Shown here: positions 1 through 8,834 of the stretch, piece after piece
Layout of the letters: each line of letters opens with the position of its first letter
Numbering within the stretch: the first letter of the stretch is position 1
Origin: Gaetbulibacter sp. 4G1
Lineage (GTDB): Bacteria > Bacteroidota > Bacteroidia > Flavobacteriales > Flavobacteriaceae
Direction of reading: 5' to 3'
Length of the DNA: 64,000 nucleotides
NCBI RefSeq assembly: GCF_002741945.1
Contig: NZ_MDVN01000022.1
Location: 372,001 to 436,000 of the forward strand
Made by a program: the position numbers and the translations under genes
The notes under the pieces: model-generated
Told to the model about the DNA's origin: nothing
Database searches by the model: none
What the model saw: only the letters and a program-made list of their open reading frames with translations

Positions 1-201
1 TTGCTCTCTAAATTTGTTGTTAAAGTTTCCGCTTGCTGTTAATTCTCCTAAACTTAAATATGTTTGTAAAGTTGCTGGAGAGTTTCCAAATACTTTAATT
101 AGGTTTGGTATAAATCCTAATTTATTTTGAACGGCGTTAAACAGTTCTTTAGATTTTCCTGTTGTAGTTTCTGGGTTTAATGTTTTAATTCTTGTACTCA
201 T
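1..201 (-). CDS. Carboxymuconolactone decarboxylase/AhpD-like protein, N-terminal part
   Basis: Only the first 67 residues lie in the window; the gene runs off the left edge. It starts with ATG at 201 and reads MSTRIKTLNPET, then a helical stretch with NKLGFIPNLIKVFGNSPA and LGELTASGNFNN. This resembles the N-terminus of carboxymuconolactone decarboxylase-family (AhpD-like) proteins, which act as small cytosolic peroxidases or decarboxylases. The catalytic CxxC motif of AhpD-like members would lie beyond the edge, so activity cannot be judged. The same strand carries a 35-residue protein and an AraC regulator just upstream, so regulation by that AraC protein is plausible but inferred. Confidence 0.7.
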   Translation of the reverse strand, partial: MSTRIKTLNPETTTGKSKELFNAVQNKLGFIPNLIKVFGNSPATLQTYLSLGELTASGNFNNKFREQ

Positions 202-230
202 AATTTCTATTTTTTAATTATTGTTTTAAT

Positions 231-338
231 TTATTTACTTGTGTTTTTGCATTCGCATAATTCCTTTTCTGGGTGATTTTCATCGTATTCTTGATACCCC
301 CAACAATTAGGACATTGTGTATTTTCTGTTATTTTCAT
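231..338 (-). CDS. Small Cys-rich (zinc-ribbon-like) protein, 35 aa
   Basis: A short open frame from ATG at 338 to TAA at 231. The product begins MKITENTQCPNCWGYQEY and ends with CECKNTSK. It has a CPNC knuckle followed about 20 residues later by CxC, which suggests a tiny metal-binding ribbon. I recognise the CPNCWG-QEY pattern as recurrent in flavobacterial small hypotheticals, but no function is known to me. It lies 29 nt upstream of the carboxymuconolactone-decarboxylase-like gene on the same strand, so the two probably share a transcript. Confidence 0.6.
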   Translation of the reverse strand: MKITENTQCPNCWGYQEYDENHPEKELCECKNTSK

Positions 339-460
339 AATTGCTTAGTATTTATATTAGCATTAACGAGAATACTAGTTGTTTTGAATTCTTGAGATGT
401 TCTCAAAAAGTTCGTTTTTAATTACAATGCAAATATGCGACAGGAATGAAGGCTAAAAAA

Positions 461-487
461 TGGACAAAAGTTCCTAATGCTTGGACA
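461..487. promoter_or_regulatory. Direct repeat TGGACA spaced 21 bp, possible AraC-type site
   Basis: TGGACA occurs at 461-466 and 482-487, exactly 21 bp apart, in the gap between the AraC-family gene and the two small genes downstream. AraC-family dimers often bind direct half-sites two helical turns apart. Assignment to the adjacent regulator is inference; six-base repeats can arise by chance. Confidence 0.25.
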
Positions 488-489
488 GA

Positions 490-1338
490 CTAGTTTCTTT
501 GGTCTTTTTTGAATTGAAGTGGCGATTTTGAAGTCGCTTTTTTGAAGAATCTGGTAAAATATGCCGAATCGTTAAAACCTAAATCATAGGCTATATGTTT
601 TACAGAATCGTTAGTATAAAGTAATTGACGCTGCGCCTCTAATACAATTCTATTTTTAATAAAATCACTAGGTGTTTGCGAGCCTATTTTTTGAAAGTGT
701 TTGGTTAACGATTTAGGAGAAACACCTAAGCGGTTTGCGTAATGGGTTACAGAATGTAGTGTTTTAAAATTCTGCTCAACTAGTAAACTAAAATCTTTAA
801 AGAGTTTTGTTTCTGTATCATCTTTTATAATATGGTATTCTTTTTTTATTCGTACAGAATGAATTATGAATTGCTTTAAATATGTTTGAAGCATATCGTA
901 TTGTGCTGTTACTTCATTTCTTTTAAACTCATCAATTAAACTTTCTAAAACAAATTGGAGCTTGTGCGTATCACTTTCACATGGTTTTACAAAAGGAGTT
1001 TCGTATACATTATTAAAAAGCACTCCATTACACGCTACTTCTTTATCGTGAGTTTGTATACAGTAAAAATCGCGAACAAATGTTATCTTATATGCTTCTT
1101 TAATTTTTTCAGATTCAACTGAAAATACTTGACCTGGAGATAAAAAGAAAAGCACATTATCATCAAAAGCATAACTTTCAAAATCTATATTATATATACC
1201 TTTCCCTTCTTTAATCCAGTATATGCTGTAAGCATCAACTTGTTCTGGTTTATTAAAAACACAAGCTTTTTCAAATTGAATAACACTTAATGAAAATATA
1301 TCTTTATAGGAGTATGTTAAAATTTCTTGAACTGCCAT
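490..1338 (-). CDS. AraC family transcriptional regulator
   Basis: A 282-residue cytosolic regulator. Residues 1-150 form the variable sensor half, cupin-like in layout (SIYWIKEGKGIYNIDF, FFLSPGQVFSVES). Residues about 185-280 are the double helix-turn-helix AraC domain, with ANRLGVSPKSLTKHF as the first and AYDLGFNDSAYFTRFFKKA as the second recognition unit, and SPLQFKK at the end. It is 8 bp downstream of brnQ on the same strand and upstream of a Cys-rich mini-protein and an AhpD-like gene. The ligand and targets cannot be read from sequence. Confidence 0.9.
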   Translation of the reverse strand: MAVQEILTYSYKDIFSLSVIQFEKACVFNKPEQVDAYSIYWIKEGKGIYNIDFESYAFDDNVLFFLSPGQVFSVESEKIKEAYKITFVRDFYCIQTHDKEVACNGVLFNNVYETPFVKPCESDTHKLQFVLESLIDEFKRNEVTAQYDMLQTYLKQFIIHSVRIKKEYHIIKDDTETKLFKDFSLLVEQNFKTLHSVTHYANRLGVSPKSLTKHFQKIGSQTPSDFIKNRIVLEAQRQLLYTNDSVKHIAYDLGFNDSAYFTRFFKKATSKSPLQFKKDQRN

Positions 1339-1346
1339 TTTTTAGT

Positions 1347-2645
1347 TTACTCTGACGCTTTAGTCGTAAAAGTTTTAATATTTAACAACAACCAAACAAG
1401 AAGTGCTGGCAATACCCAACCCAATTGAAATTGAGACAATGGAATAAGTGTTTTTACACCTTCTAAATATTCTGGATTAATAATAAAGCCTAAAAAATCT
1501 GGAATGCTAAATAAAAATGTTACCAAAACCACAAGTCTAAAAACTGTTTTTGTAGCAAACTTATCTGGAAGTACATTAAGCAAAATAAGAACAATTGTAA
1601 TTGGGTAAATAAACATTAGTACTGGTAAAGCTATCATGATAATAGTGTGGAAATCGAGTTGACCAAAGCCTATTCCTATTAAACAACTTAAAACAGCAAC
1701 ACTATTGTAAACTACCTTAGAATCATTAAACAAGCCTTTAAAATAATCAGCAGTCCCTGTTATAATTCCAACTGCTGTAGTAAAACATGCTAAAGCTATT
1801 AATACACTTAAAAAGGCATTTCCTATATTGCCTAGAGTAGCAATACTTATTCCTCTTAGCAAAGTAGCACGTTGCATGTCGCTACTTAAACTACCATCTA
1901 CAAAAATATCTTTTCCATAAAAAGCTCCAACAGCTATTAAACCTGCATATATTAGAAGCAAGCCAAAACCTGCTATAAAACCCGATTTCCTAATTATCGA
2001 TTTTAAAGAATCTGTATTTGAATAATCTTTTAATTTTAAAGAAATAATAATTACACCACCTACAACTACAGCTCCTATAGCATCAAAAGTTTGATATCCT
2101 TCTAAAATGCCATCTACAATTGGTGTTGAAAAAGTTGAAATGTTCATTCCAACATTACTAGAAAACAAACCAATACAAATAACTAATATCAAAATAACAA
2201 CTATAAAAGGTGTTAAGTATTTACCAATAAAATTTAATATTCTGGAACGATTTAAAACAAACACTAAAACCAAAGTAAAATAAATACTACTAGTTAGCAG
2301 TGGGTTAGTTTCAAAATTTGGAAAAATTGCAATTTCGTGAGTTGCTGCTGCAGTTCTAGGTGATGGAATGGTTATTGAAATAGCATAAACCAAAATACAA
2401 TAAATCGTACTAAAAAGTGGTGACACTTTTTTTCCAAAATCAAACATGGTACCTTGAAGCTTAGCATGTGCTAGTATTCCAAAAATAGGAATCACTACAG
2501 CAGTAATCATAAAACCAATAGTTACCCAAATCCAATTACCCCCTGCGTTATAACCTAATAACGGAGGCAACAACAAGTTTCCTGCCCCAAAAAACAAAGA
2601 AAATAAGGCAAATCCTGTAATTAGTATTTCTTTAGTTTTATTCAT
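1347..2645 (-). CDS. brnQ: Branched-chain amino acid:cation symporter (LIVCS family)
   Basis: A 432-residue polytopic inner-membrane protein with about 12 hydrophobic segments. The N-terminus carries the family signature region (GFALFSLFFGAGNLLLPPLL), typical of BrnQ carriers that import leucine, isoleucine and valine with sodium or protons. Length matches the family. It is followed by the AraC regulator after 8 bp, so the two may be cotranscribed. It diverges from the alpha/beta hydrolase gene with only 36 bp between the starts. Confidence 0.9.
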   Translation of the reverse strand: MNKTKEILITGFALFSLFFGAGNLLLPPLLGYNAGGNWIWVTIGFMITAVVIPIFGILAHAKLQGTMFDFGKKVSPLFSTIYCILVYAISITIPSPRTAAATHEIAIFPNFETNPLLTSSIYFTLVLVFVLNRSRILNFIGKYLTPFIVVILILVICIGLFSSNVGMNISTFSTPIVDGILEGYQTFDAIGAVVVGGVIIISLKLKDYSNTDSLKSIIRKSGFIAGFGLLLIYAGLIAVGAFYGKDIFVDGSLSSDMQRATLLRGISIATLGNIGNAFLSVLIALACFTTAVGIITGTADYFKGLFNDSKVVYNSVAVLSCLIGIGFGQLDFHTIIMIALPVLMFIYPITIVLILLNVLPDKFATKTVFRLVVLVTFLFSIPDFLGFIINPEYLEGVKTLIPLSQFQLGWVLPALLVWLLLNIKTFTTKASE

Positions 2646-2656
2646 AGGATTGGTTT

Positions 2657-2664
2657 TATCTTTG
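2657..2664 (+). promoter_or_regulatory. Bacteroidetes -7 element (TATCTTTG) for the hydrolase gene
   Basis: TATCTTTG matches TAnnTTTG and lies 17 nt before the ATG at 2682. No convincing -33 TTG was found at the expected distance, so this is a one-box call. Confidence 0.4.
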
Positions 2665-2681
2665 TCGAATATAGTATAAAT

Positions 2682-3458
2682 ATGATTTTAGTACACAAAG
2701 GCATTAATATTTTTTATAAAGACGAAGGTAAAGGGCAAGCTATAGTTTTACTTCACGGGTTTTTGGAAAACTCAAAAATGTGGGATGCTTTTATACCTCA
2801 ATTAACTCAAAAAAACAGAGTTGTTTGTATTGATTTATTAGGGCATGGACAAACTGATTGTTTAGGGTATATTCATTCTATGGAATTAATGGCTAATGCA
2901 GTTGAAGCAATTTTAAATCATTTAAAAATTAAGCAATCCATTTTTATTGGACATTCTATGGGAGCATATGTTGCACTTGCTTTCGCGGAAAAAAAACCAG
3001 AAGCCGTTGCTGGTTTATGCTTAATGAATTCTACAGCAAAAGAAGATTCAAAAGAAAGAAAAAAAAATAGAGACCGTGCCATATTAGCTGTTAAACAAAA
3101 TCATAAAACATTTATTAGGCTTGCTATTAATAATTTATTCAGTCCAAAAAATAGAACTGCTTTAGTTGAAGATATAAAACAGATTACAAATGAGGCATTA
3201 CAAACTCCATTGCAAGGTATCGTTGCGGCACTAGAAGGCATGAAAATAAGACCAAATCGAGAAATCATTTTAAGCTCTAAAAAATTTAAGGTGATGATGA
3301 TAATTAGTAAAAAAGATCCTGTATTAGATTATAGCTTATTAATATTACAAGCAAAAAAGGTAAAAGCAAAAGTAATAGAATTTCCTGATGGACATATGAG
3401 TCATATAGAAAACAAAAGCGATTTCTTACAACATATAATGCATTTCATCGAAAATTAA
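2682..3458 (+). CDS. Alpha/beta hydrolase
   Basis: A 258-residue soluble enzyme with an intact alpha/beta-hydrolase catalytic set. The oxyanion region LLHGF is at residues 23-27, the nucleophile elbow GHSMG has Ser92, an acid candidate lies in KKDPVLDYS, and the likely catalytic His sits in FPDGHMSHIEN near the C-terminus. There is no signal peptide. It resembles small esterases or MenH/BioH-like hydrolases, but substrate cannot be assigned. It is divergent from brnQ. Confidence 0.85.
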   Translation: MILVHKGINIFYKDEGKGQAIVLLHGFLENSKMWDAFIPQLTQKNRVVCIDLLGHGQTDCLGYIHSMELMANAVEAILNHLKIKQSIFIGHSMGAYVALAFAEKKPEAVAGLCLMNSTAKEDSKERKKNRDRAILAVKQNHKTFIRLAINNLFSPKNRTALVEDIKQITNEALQTPLQGIVAALEGMKIRPNREIILSSKKFKVMMIISKKDPVLDYSLLILQAKKVKAKVIEFPDGHMSHIENKSDFLQHIMHFIEN

Positions 3459-3520
3459 TTACACTTTATCGTTTTTATTAATTTTTTTCCCTATGTTTAT
3501 TGTCCCTAAATTTTTGACCC

Positions 3521-3787
3521 ATGGAAAAAACTACCAACAAACCTACTTTTATCCCAAAAATGTACTGCAATATTTTTGGTCATGATTACCAAGTAACTAA
3601 AAAAGTGACTTATCATGTTAAAGAATATACATGTAAGCATTGTAAAAAAGAATTAACTACAAATAGTAACGGAAGTTTAATTGAACTAACTCCTAAATTT
3701 AGAGAGATAAATGACATTTTAAGTCGGATTCATGCTTCAAGAACTCAACGTTTAAAGAAGAAATCATTCGCTTCGTCGATTTATTAA
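3521..3787 (+). CDS. Small CxxFGHD zinc-binding-type protein (copy 1)
   Basis: An 88-residue protein with CNIFGHD near residue 16 and a CKHC knuckle near residue 38. This pattern resembles DUF1660-like small metal-binding proteins often seen in or near phage-derived regions. It is clearly paralogous to the next gene: both share VTYHVKEY, then CK-C-KE, TT-S-G-L-EL, EIN and IH..R. The C-terminus is rich in Lys/Arg. Function is unknown; a nucleic-acid-binding role would be guesswork. Confidence 0.65.
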   Translation: MEKTTNKPTFIPKMYCNIFGHDYQVTKKVTYHVKEYTCKHCKKELTTNSNGSLIELTPKFREINDILSRIHASRTQRLKKKSFASSIY

Positions 3788-3869
3788 CATCTTGTTGATA
3801 ACTTTAACAGCTTTTTAATACATTTAATGTCTCTCCTTTAAAATAGTATTTATTAATAGTTGAAAGTTT

Positions 3870-4118
3870 ATGAAAAACATACATTGTAAGATGTTTGGGC
3901 ATGATATAGGAATAACAAAAGAAGTTACCTACCATGTTAAAGAGTATAAGTGTAAAAACTGTAGAAAAGAATTTACTACTAGTAGTTCAGGTAATTTAAC
4001 TGAGCTTACAACTAAATATAAAGAAATAAATAAAGTTTTAGAATATATTCATAAAAAGCGAATTTCTAAAACTAACCGACAAAAGCTTAATTCTAATTTA
4101 CTAGTATTTAAGCATTAA
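3870..4118 (+). CDS. Small CxxFGHD zinc-binding-type protein (copy 2)
   Basis: An 82-residue tandem paralogue of the preceding gene: CKMFGHD at residues 6-12, VTYHVKEYKCKNC and a basic C-terminus. It lacks about ten N-terminal residues present in copy 1. Its last 11 bp overlap the 3' end of thiL on the other strand. The pair is a recent-looking local duplication with unknown function. Confidence 0.65.
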   Translation: MKNIHCKMFGHDIGITKEVTYHVKEYKCKNCRKEFTTSSSGNLTELTTKYKEINKVLEYIHKKRISKTNRQKLNSNLLVFKH

Positions 4119-5154
4119 AATTTTTCCATCCCTGTGCCTTTATTGGAATTCTTGTATCAGCTCTAGTTACTAAATGCGTTCCTGCACCCTCTTCTTTTAT
4201 ATGCCCAATTATTGAAAAGTTTGGATTTGCTTTTATTTTTGAATAATCATCTTGAGAAATAGTAAACAAAAGCTCATAATCTTCTCCACCATTTAAAGCA
4301 ACTGTTGTACTATCAATATTAAACTCTTCACAAGTAGAAATAACTTGAGGATCCAATGGAATTTTTTCTTCATATATATCACAGCCCACTTTACTTTGTT
4401 TACATATATGCAATATCTCAGAAGATAGGCCATCGCTAATATCAATCATCGCCGTAGGTTTTAGTTCTAAATCCTTCAACAATTTAACAATATCTTTTCG
4501 TGCTTCGGGTTTTAATTGGCGCTCAATAATATAAGAATATGGTTCTAAGTCTGGTTGATTATTTGAATTCACCTTATATACCTCTTTTTCTCGTTCTAGC
4601 ACTTGTAATCCCATATAAGCGCCTCCTAAGTCGCCTGTAACTACAAGTAAATCACTTGGATTGGCACCACTTCTATATACTTCTACATCATTTTCAACTT
4701 CGCCTATAGCGGTAATAGAAATTAATAACCCTGTTGTAGATGATGTTGTGTCTCCACCAACAACATCTATATTATAAATATTGGCAGCTGTTTCAATTCC
4801 AGCATATAAATCTTCAAGAGCTTCTAGCGGAAACCTATTTGACACCGCTATTGATACTGTAACCTGCGTAGCTGTTGCATTCATTGCATACACATCAGAT
4901 AAATTAACAACCACTGCTTTATAACCTAAATGCTTTAGAGGTACATAACTTAAATCGAAATGCACACTTTCAACTAGTAAATCGGTAGTAACTACAACTT
5001 TTTTATTCTTAAAATCTAAAATAGCCGCATCATCACCAATACTTTTAATGGTTGATGTTTGTTTGATTTTAAAATTCTTTGTTAAATGTTCTATAAGTCC
5101 AAACTCTCCTAAATCACTTAATTGAGTTCTTTGTTGATTTTTATCTTCTATCAT
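4108..5154 (-). CDS. thiL: Thiamine-monophosphate kinase
   Basis: A 348-residue enzyme of the PurM/AIR-synthase fold that phosphorylates thiamine monophosphate to the diphosphate cofactor in the cytosol. Diagnostic stretches are IGDDAAIL near residue 41, TTDLLVESVHFD, VVGGDTTSS, ATAMIDISDGLSSE-like (here TAMIDISDGLSSE) and LNGGEDYELLFT. Length is normal. It ends 11 bp inside a convergent small gene. A TATTTTTG promoter box sits directly upstream of the ATG. Confidence 0.95.
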   Translation of the reverse strand: MIEDKNQQRTQLSDLGEFGLIEHLTKNFKIKQTSTIKSIGDDAAILDFKNKKVVVTTDLLVESVHFDLSYVPLKHLGYKAVVVNLSDVYAMNATATQVTVSIAVSNRFPLEALEDLYAGIETAANIYNIDVVGGDTTSSTTGLLISITAIGEVENDVEVYRSGANPSDLLVVTGDLGGAYMGLQVLEREKEVYKVNSNNQPDLEPYSYIIERQLKPEARKDIVKLLKDLELKPTAMIDISDGLSSEILHICKQSKVGCDIYEEKIPLDPQVISTCEEFNIDSTTVALNGGEDYELLFTISQDDYSKIKANPNFSIIGHIKEEGAGTHLVTRADTRIPIKAQGWKNFNA

Positions 5155-5158
5155 TCTG

Positions 5159-5166
5159 CAAAAATA
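5159..5166 (-). promoter_or_regulatory. -7 element (TATTTTTG) of thiL
   Basis: Read on the minus strand, TATTTTTG ends 4 nt before the thiL ATG. It would give a transcript with almost no 5' leader. The -33 box is not clear. Confidence 0.45.
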
Positions 5167-5434
5167 AGAAGCTATTTTTATTAATCACCAAGCATTTATT
5201 ATTATAACAATAAAAACTAATCATTTTTGAGTATTTATTCGTTCAATTTTAACATTATAATCGATGAGTTGTCAGGCTTTTTAAGTATTATTAAACTAAT
5301 TTTGTTATTTAGTACAATAATCTAAACTTTTATTTATTAGGTTTTTAAGATTATAATATATGTAACAAATTGTTCGTTTTGATATTATGCTATGATATTA
5401 AAATTGAAAAAGAATAATTAAAAAATTGCAAAAC

Positions 5435-6703
5435 ATGAGCAGGTCTTTAAAAAGCACCAATACCTTAAGAATATTAGTTTTAGGATGTTTTTTGATGCTA
5501 ACAATTTTTTCTTGTAATAATGAAACTATTGAATCTGAACCCGACCCAGTAACAGATTCTACTCGTATAAGCCCTTGTGAAAATGGCTTCGCAGGTATTT
5601 ACCCTTGTAAGGATTACGATTTAATCTCGCATTTACCTATAAGTACTTTTGGTGCAACTAAAGGGAGCGACTCTTGGGGTTGGACAGACCCAACAACTGG
5701 TAATGAGTATGCTTTACTAGCTACAGATACAAATGTTGCTTTTATTGATATTACTGAACCAACAAAACCCATCTATTTAGGGAATGTTCCAACTGAAACG
5801 ATAAATAATACTTGGCGAGATGTTAAAGTATATAAGGATCATGCATTTATAGTTGCAGATAATGTTGGGGCTCATGGCATGCAAGTGTTCGATTTAACTC
5901 GTTTGCGCAATGTTGAAAACCCTCCTGAAATTTTCACTACCGATGCGGTTTATACTGGTATTGGAAGCTGCCATAATATAGTAATTAATGAAGCAGAAGG
6001 TTTTGCTTATTTAGTGGGTTGTAATACATTTAGTGGTGGGCCAAACTTTATTGATATTTCAAATCCAAAAGACCCCATTGCTGCTGGTGGATACTCTGCC
6101 GATGGGTATTCTCATGATGCACAAGTTATTACTTATAATGGACCTGACACTGATTATACAGGAAAACAAATTTACATAGGTAGCAACGGAAGTACTTCTG
6201 GAACGAACAAAGTTGTAATTATTGATGTTTCAGATAAAGCAAACCCTCAATTTATTGCAGATATAACATATTCAAATTCAGGGTACACACACCAAGGATG
6301 GTTTACCGAAGACCAGAAGTTTTTTATTTTAGGTGATGAACTTGATGAACAGTTTTTTGGAAATAATACTAAAACTCTAATTTTCGATTTTAACGATTTA
6401 GACAATCCCTCTTTATCATCCACCTATTTTGGACCTACATTAGCAATTGACCATAATGGATATGTTAAAGACAACACTTACTATTTGGCAAATTATAGAG
6501 CTGGGTTACGAATACTAGATATTACTAATATTGCTGCCTCGTCAAATGCTATGACTGAAGTTGGTTTTTTCGATACATTTCCATCGAGTGATAATGCTAA
6601 CTTTAATGGTGTTTGGAGTGTATATCCTTATTTTGAAAGCGGGAATATTGTTATTAGCGATATTGAAGGAGGCTTGTTTATTGTTAGAAAGAGCGGCACA
6701 TAA
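5435..6703 (+). CDS. LVIVD-repeat/choice-of-anchor B lipoprotein
   Basis: A secreted lipoprotein of 422 residues. I start it at ATG 5435; an in-frame TTG nine bases earlier is possible. The signal peptide ends in the lipobox LTIFSC with Cys27 as the acylated residue. The body contains repeated strands such as VAFIDITEPTKPIYLGNV, ISNPKDPIAAGG and IIDVSDKANPQFIADI. These are typical of LVIVD repeats, which build beta-propellers. It is the first gene of a four-gene lipoprotein unit ending in an MbnP/MbnH pair, with 9 bp to the next gene. Function is unknown. Confidence 0.85.
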   Translation: MSRSLKSTNTLRILVLGCFLMLTIFSCNNETIESEPDPVTDSTRISPCENGFAGIYPCKDYDLISHLPISTFGATKGSDSWGWTDPTTGNEYALLATDTNVAFIDITEPTKPIYLGNVPTETINNTWRDVKVYKDHAFIVADNVGAHGMQVFDLTRLRNVENPPEIFTTDAVYTGIGSCHNIVINEAEGFAYLVGCNTFSGGPNFIDISNPKDPIAAGGYSADGYSHDAQVITYNGPDTDYTGKQIYIGSNGSTSGTNKVVIIDVSDKANPQFIADITYSNSGYTHQGWFTEDQKFFILGDELDEQFFGNNTKTLIFDFNDLDNPSLSSTYFGPTLAIDHNGYVKDNTYYLANYRAGLRILDITNIAASSNAMTEVGFFDTFPSSDNANFNGVWSVYPYFESGNIVISDIEGGLFIVRKSGT

Positions 6704-6712
6704 TATCGTATT

Positions 6713-8056
6713 ATGTTAAAAAAACTTCATAAAATATTATGTCTTTTACTTCTTGTTTTCTTTTTTGTAAACTGTTCTAAAAATGAAGACAACCCAAAAA
6801 GCCCTATATCTTTTTCTCCAGAAATTGAATTTGTGAGAACCTATGGAGGTTCTAAAAACGAAAGTGCTAATGCAATTGTAAAAACTCAAGATGGAGGTTA
6901 TGCTGTTTTTGGATATACACAAAGTAATGATGGAGACATAATTGATAAGCAAGGCGGGTTATTTGATTATTGGCTACTTAAATTTGACCAAACTAATAAT
7001 TTACAATGGCAAAAAACATTTGGAGGAAGTGATGATGACAGAGGCACTGATATTATAGAAACAGCAGATGGTGGATTTGTAATTTTTGGTTTCAGCCAAA
7101 GTAATGATGGTAACGTAACCGAAAATGCTGGTGCAAGTGATTTTTGGGTTATAAAACTTAATGCGTCAGGGGTTATATCTTGGCAAAAATCTTATGGGTT
7201 TTCTGGTGCAGATGACGGCATTTCTGTAATTCAAACAAATGATAGTGGTTACCTTTTAATCGGCGTTTTGGATGTCACTGCATCTGGAGGTTTAGGGAAC
7301 AGTAAAGCTTTTGCCTCTAAACACGCAGGTGGCGATTATTGGGCTGTAAAACTTAATGCTTCTGGTGAAAAGCAATGGAGTAAATTTTATGGTGGGACTT
7401 TTACAGATACGCCTTACGATGTTATTCAAACTAATGATAATGGTTATATTTTGGTTGGATCTTCTGATAGTAACGATGTTGATATTAAAAACTATAAAGG
7501 ATCTTACGATTTTTGGGTGATTAAAATATCCGAAACTGGCACATTAGTATGGGAAAAATCATTTGGAGGTACTGAAATTGATGAAGCTAGAGGAATAACA
7601 AATTCTAGCGACGGCAATTATATTATAGTTGGGGATACTAGAAGTGATGACTTAAACGTTTCTCAAAATAATGGTGCTGCTGATTTATGGGTAGTTAAAA
7701 TTTCTCCTTTAGGAGATATTTTATGGGAGAAAACTTTTGGAGGTACTAGTTTTGACGTAGCTAGATCAATCTCAAAAACTCAAGATAATGGTTTCTTAAT
7801 TTCTGGAAGCTCAAGGAGTAATGATGGAGATGTTACAAACAACAATGGACAAAATGATGCTTGGGTATTAAAAATAGATGCAAATGCCAACATTGAATGG
7901 CAAAAAACAATAGGTGGAAGCGCTATTGATTTTGCTTACGATGTAGTCGAATTAAATGACGAATCCGTAGTAGCTGTTGGCGAAACAAACAGTTCTGATA
8001 TTGATATATCAGAGAATAAAGGATTTACAGATTTATTAATTTTCAAAATAAAATAA
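6713..8056 (+). CDS. Seven-repeat beta-propeller lipoprotein
   Basis: A 447-residue lipoprotein (lipobox FVNC, Cys21). I count seven repeats of roughly 55-60 residues, each with W-K-[TS]-[FY]GG, a following D, an acidic DGG/DNG turn, a VG/FG strand and SNDGD. They start near YGGSKNES, FGGSDDDR, YGFSGADD, YGGTFTDT, FGGTEIDE, FGGTSFDV and IGGSAIDF. Seven units suggest a single seven-bladed propeller. The gene sits 9 bp after the LVIVD lipoprotein and 2 bp before the MbnP-like gene. The role is unknown; a surface binding or scaffold role is inference. Confidence 0.8.
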   Translation: MLKKLHKILCLLLLVFFFVNCSKNEDNPKSPISFSPEIEFVRTYGGSKNESANAIVKTQDGGYAVFGYTQSNDGDIIDKQGGLFDYWLLKFDQTNNLQWQKTFGGSDDDRGTDIIETADGGFVIFGFSQSNDGNVTENAGASDFWVIKLNASGVISWQKSYGFSGADDGISVIQTNDSGYLLIGVLDVTASGGLGNSKAFASKHAGGDYWAVKLNASGEKQWSKFYGGTFTDTPYDVIQTNDNGYILVGSSDSNDVDIKNYKGSYDFWVIKISETGTLVWEKSFGGTEIDEARGITNSSDGNYIIVGDTRSDDLNVSQNNGAADLWVVKISPLGDILWEKTFGGTSFDVARSISKTQDNGFLISGSSRSNDGDVTNNNGQNDAWVLKIDANANIEWQKTIGGSAIDFAYDVVELNDESVVAVGETNSSDIDISENKGFTDLLIFKIK

Positions 8057-8058
8057 AA

Positions 8059-8829
8059 TTGCAACGAATAATCCCCATACTACTATTTAGCTTTTTAACT
8101 CTAGTATCGTGTCATAAAGATAATGATGACACTATTACTCAAGTAAATGCTATTTTCAACTTTACTCATAATTGGGACGGAGCATCTGTTTCAAATGTAA
8201 ATTTCAATACAATTCAATATACCAATGCTAATGGTGAGCAACTAAGTATTACAAAGCTTAGATATTTAATTTCAAAAATTACTTTTCAAAAAACAAACGG
8301 AGAAAAAATCACACTAGATGGTTATAATTTAATTGACGTTACAAACAATTCAAACTTATCATTTACACCAACTTCTACAATTCCAACAGGAGAATACAGC
8401 AAAGTAACATTTACCTTTGGTTTTAATAATGATGATAATTATAATGGAAATTATACAGATTTAAATTCGGCATCATGGAATGTGCCTGCTATGCTAGGTG
8501 GTGGTTACCATTATATGCAATTTGAAGGAAAATTTATTGATAACACAGCAACAGAAACAGGATATGCTTATCATGCCATAAGAGCCGTAGACAATTCTAA
8601 AACACCTCAAGAGTTTAAAGATACTTTTTTTGAAGTTGATTTAGGAGCCATTACTATAACAAATAATGCGGCTTTTAATATTAAAATGAATATTGCCGAA
8701 TGGTTTAAAAACCCAAATACTTGGAACTTAAACACATTAAATAGCATGTTAATGCCAAATTTTAATGCTCAAGTTATGATGTTTGAAAATGGTCAAAATG
8801 TATTTAATTTAGAATCTGTTACACAATAA
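8059..8829 (+). CDS. MbnP-like copper-binding lipoprotein
   Basis: A 256-residue lipoprotein (lipobox LVSC, Cys18) matching the MbnP family: FNFTHNW near residue 33, LSITKLRYLISKI near 62-74, YNLIDV near 89, FGFN near 120 and GGYHYMQFEGKF near 147-159. MbnP proteins bind copper after a partner diheme enzyme oxidises a tryptophan to kynurenine. Candidate tryptophans are W39, W140, W215 and W222. Translation must begin at TTG 8059, because no ATG precedes the signal peptide. It is followed after 5 bp by the MbnH-type gene, which supports the assignment. Confidence 0.8.
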   Translation: MQRIIPILLFSFLTLVSCHKDNDDTITQVNAIFNFTHNWDGASVSNVNFNTIQYTNANGEQLSITKLRYLISKITFQKTNGEKITLDGYNLIDVTNNSNLSFTPTSTIPTGEYSKVTFTFGFNNDDNYNGNYTDLNSASWNVPAMLGGGYHYMQFEGKFIDNTATETGYAYHAIRAVDNSKTPQEFKDTFFEVDLGAITITNNAAFNIKMNIAEWFKNPNTWNLNTLNSMLMPNFNAQVMMFENGQNVFNLESVTQ

Positions 8830-8834
8830 TTTTT

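Noticed and set aside
3521-4118. Prophage remnant
   Set aside because: Only the two small DUF1660-like genes hint at this. No integrase, structural gene or attachment repeat is nearby.
5426-5434. TTG start giving a 425-residue LVIVD protein
   Set aside because: The ATG at 5435 gives a standard lipoprotein signal. The TTG adds only three residues without support.
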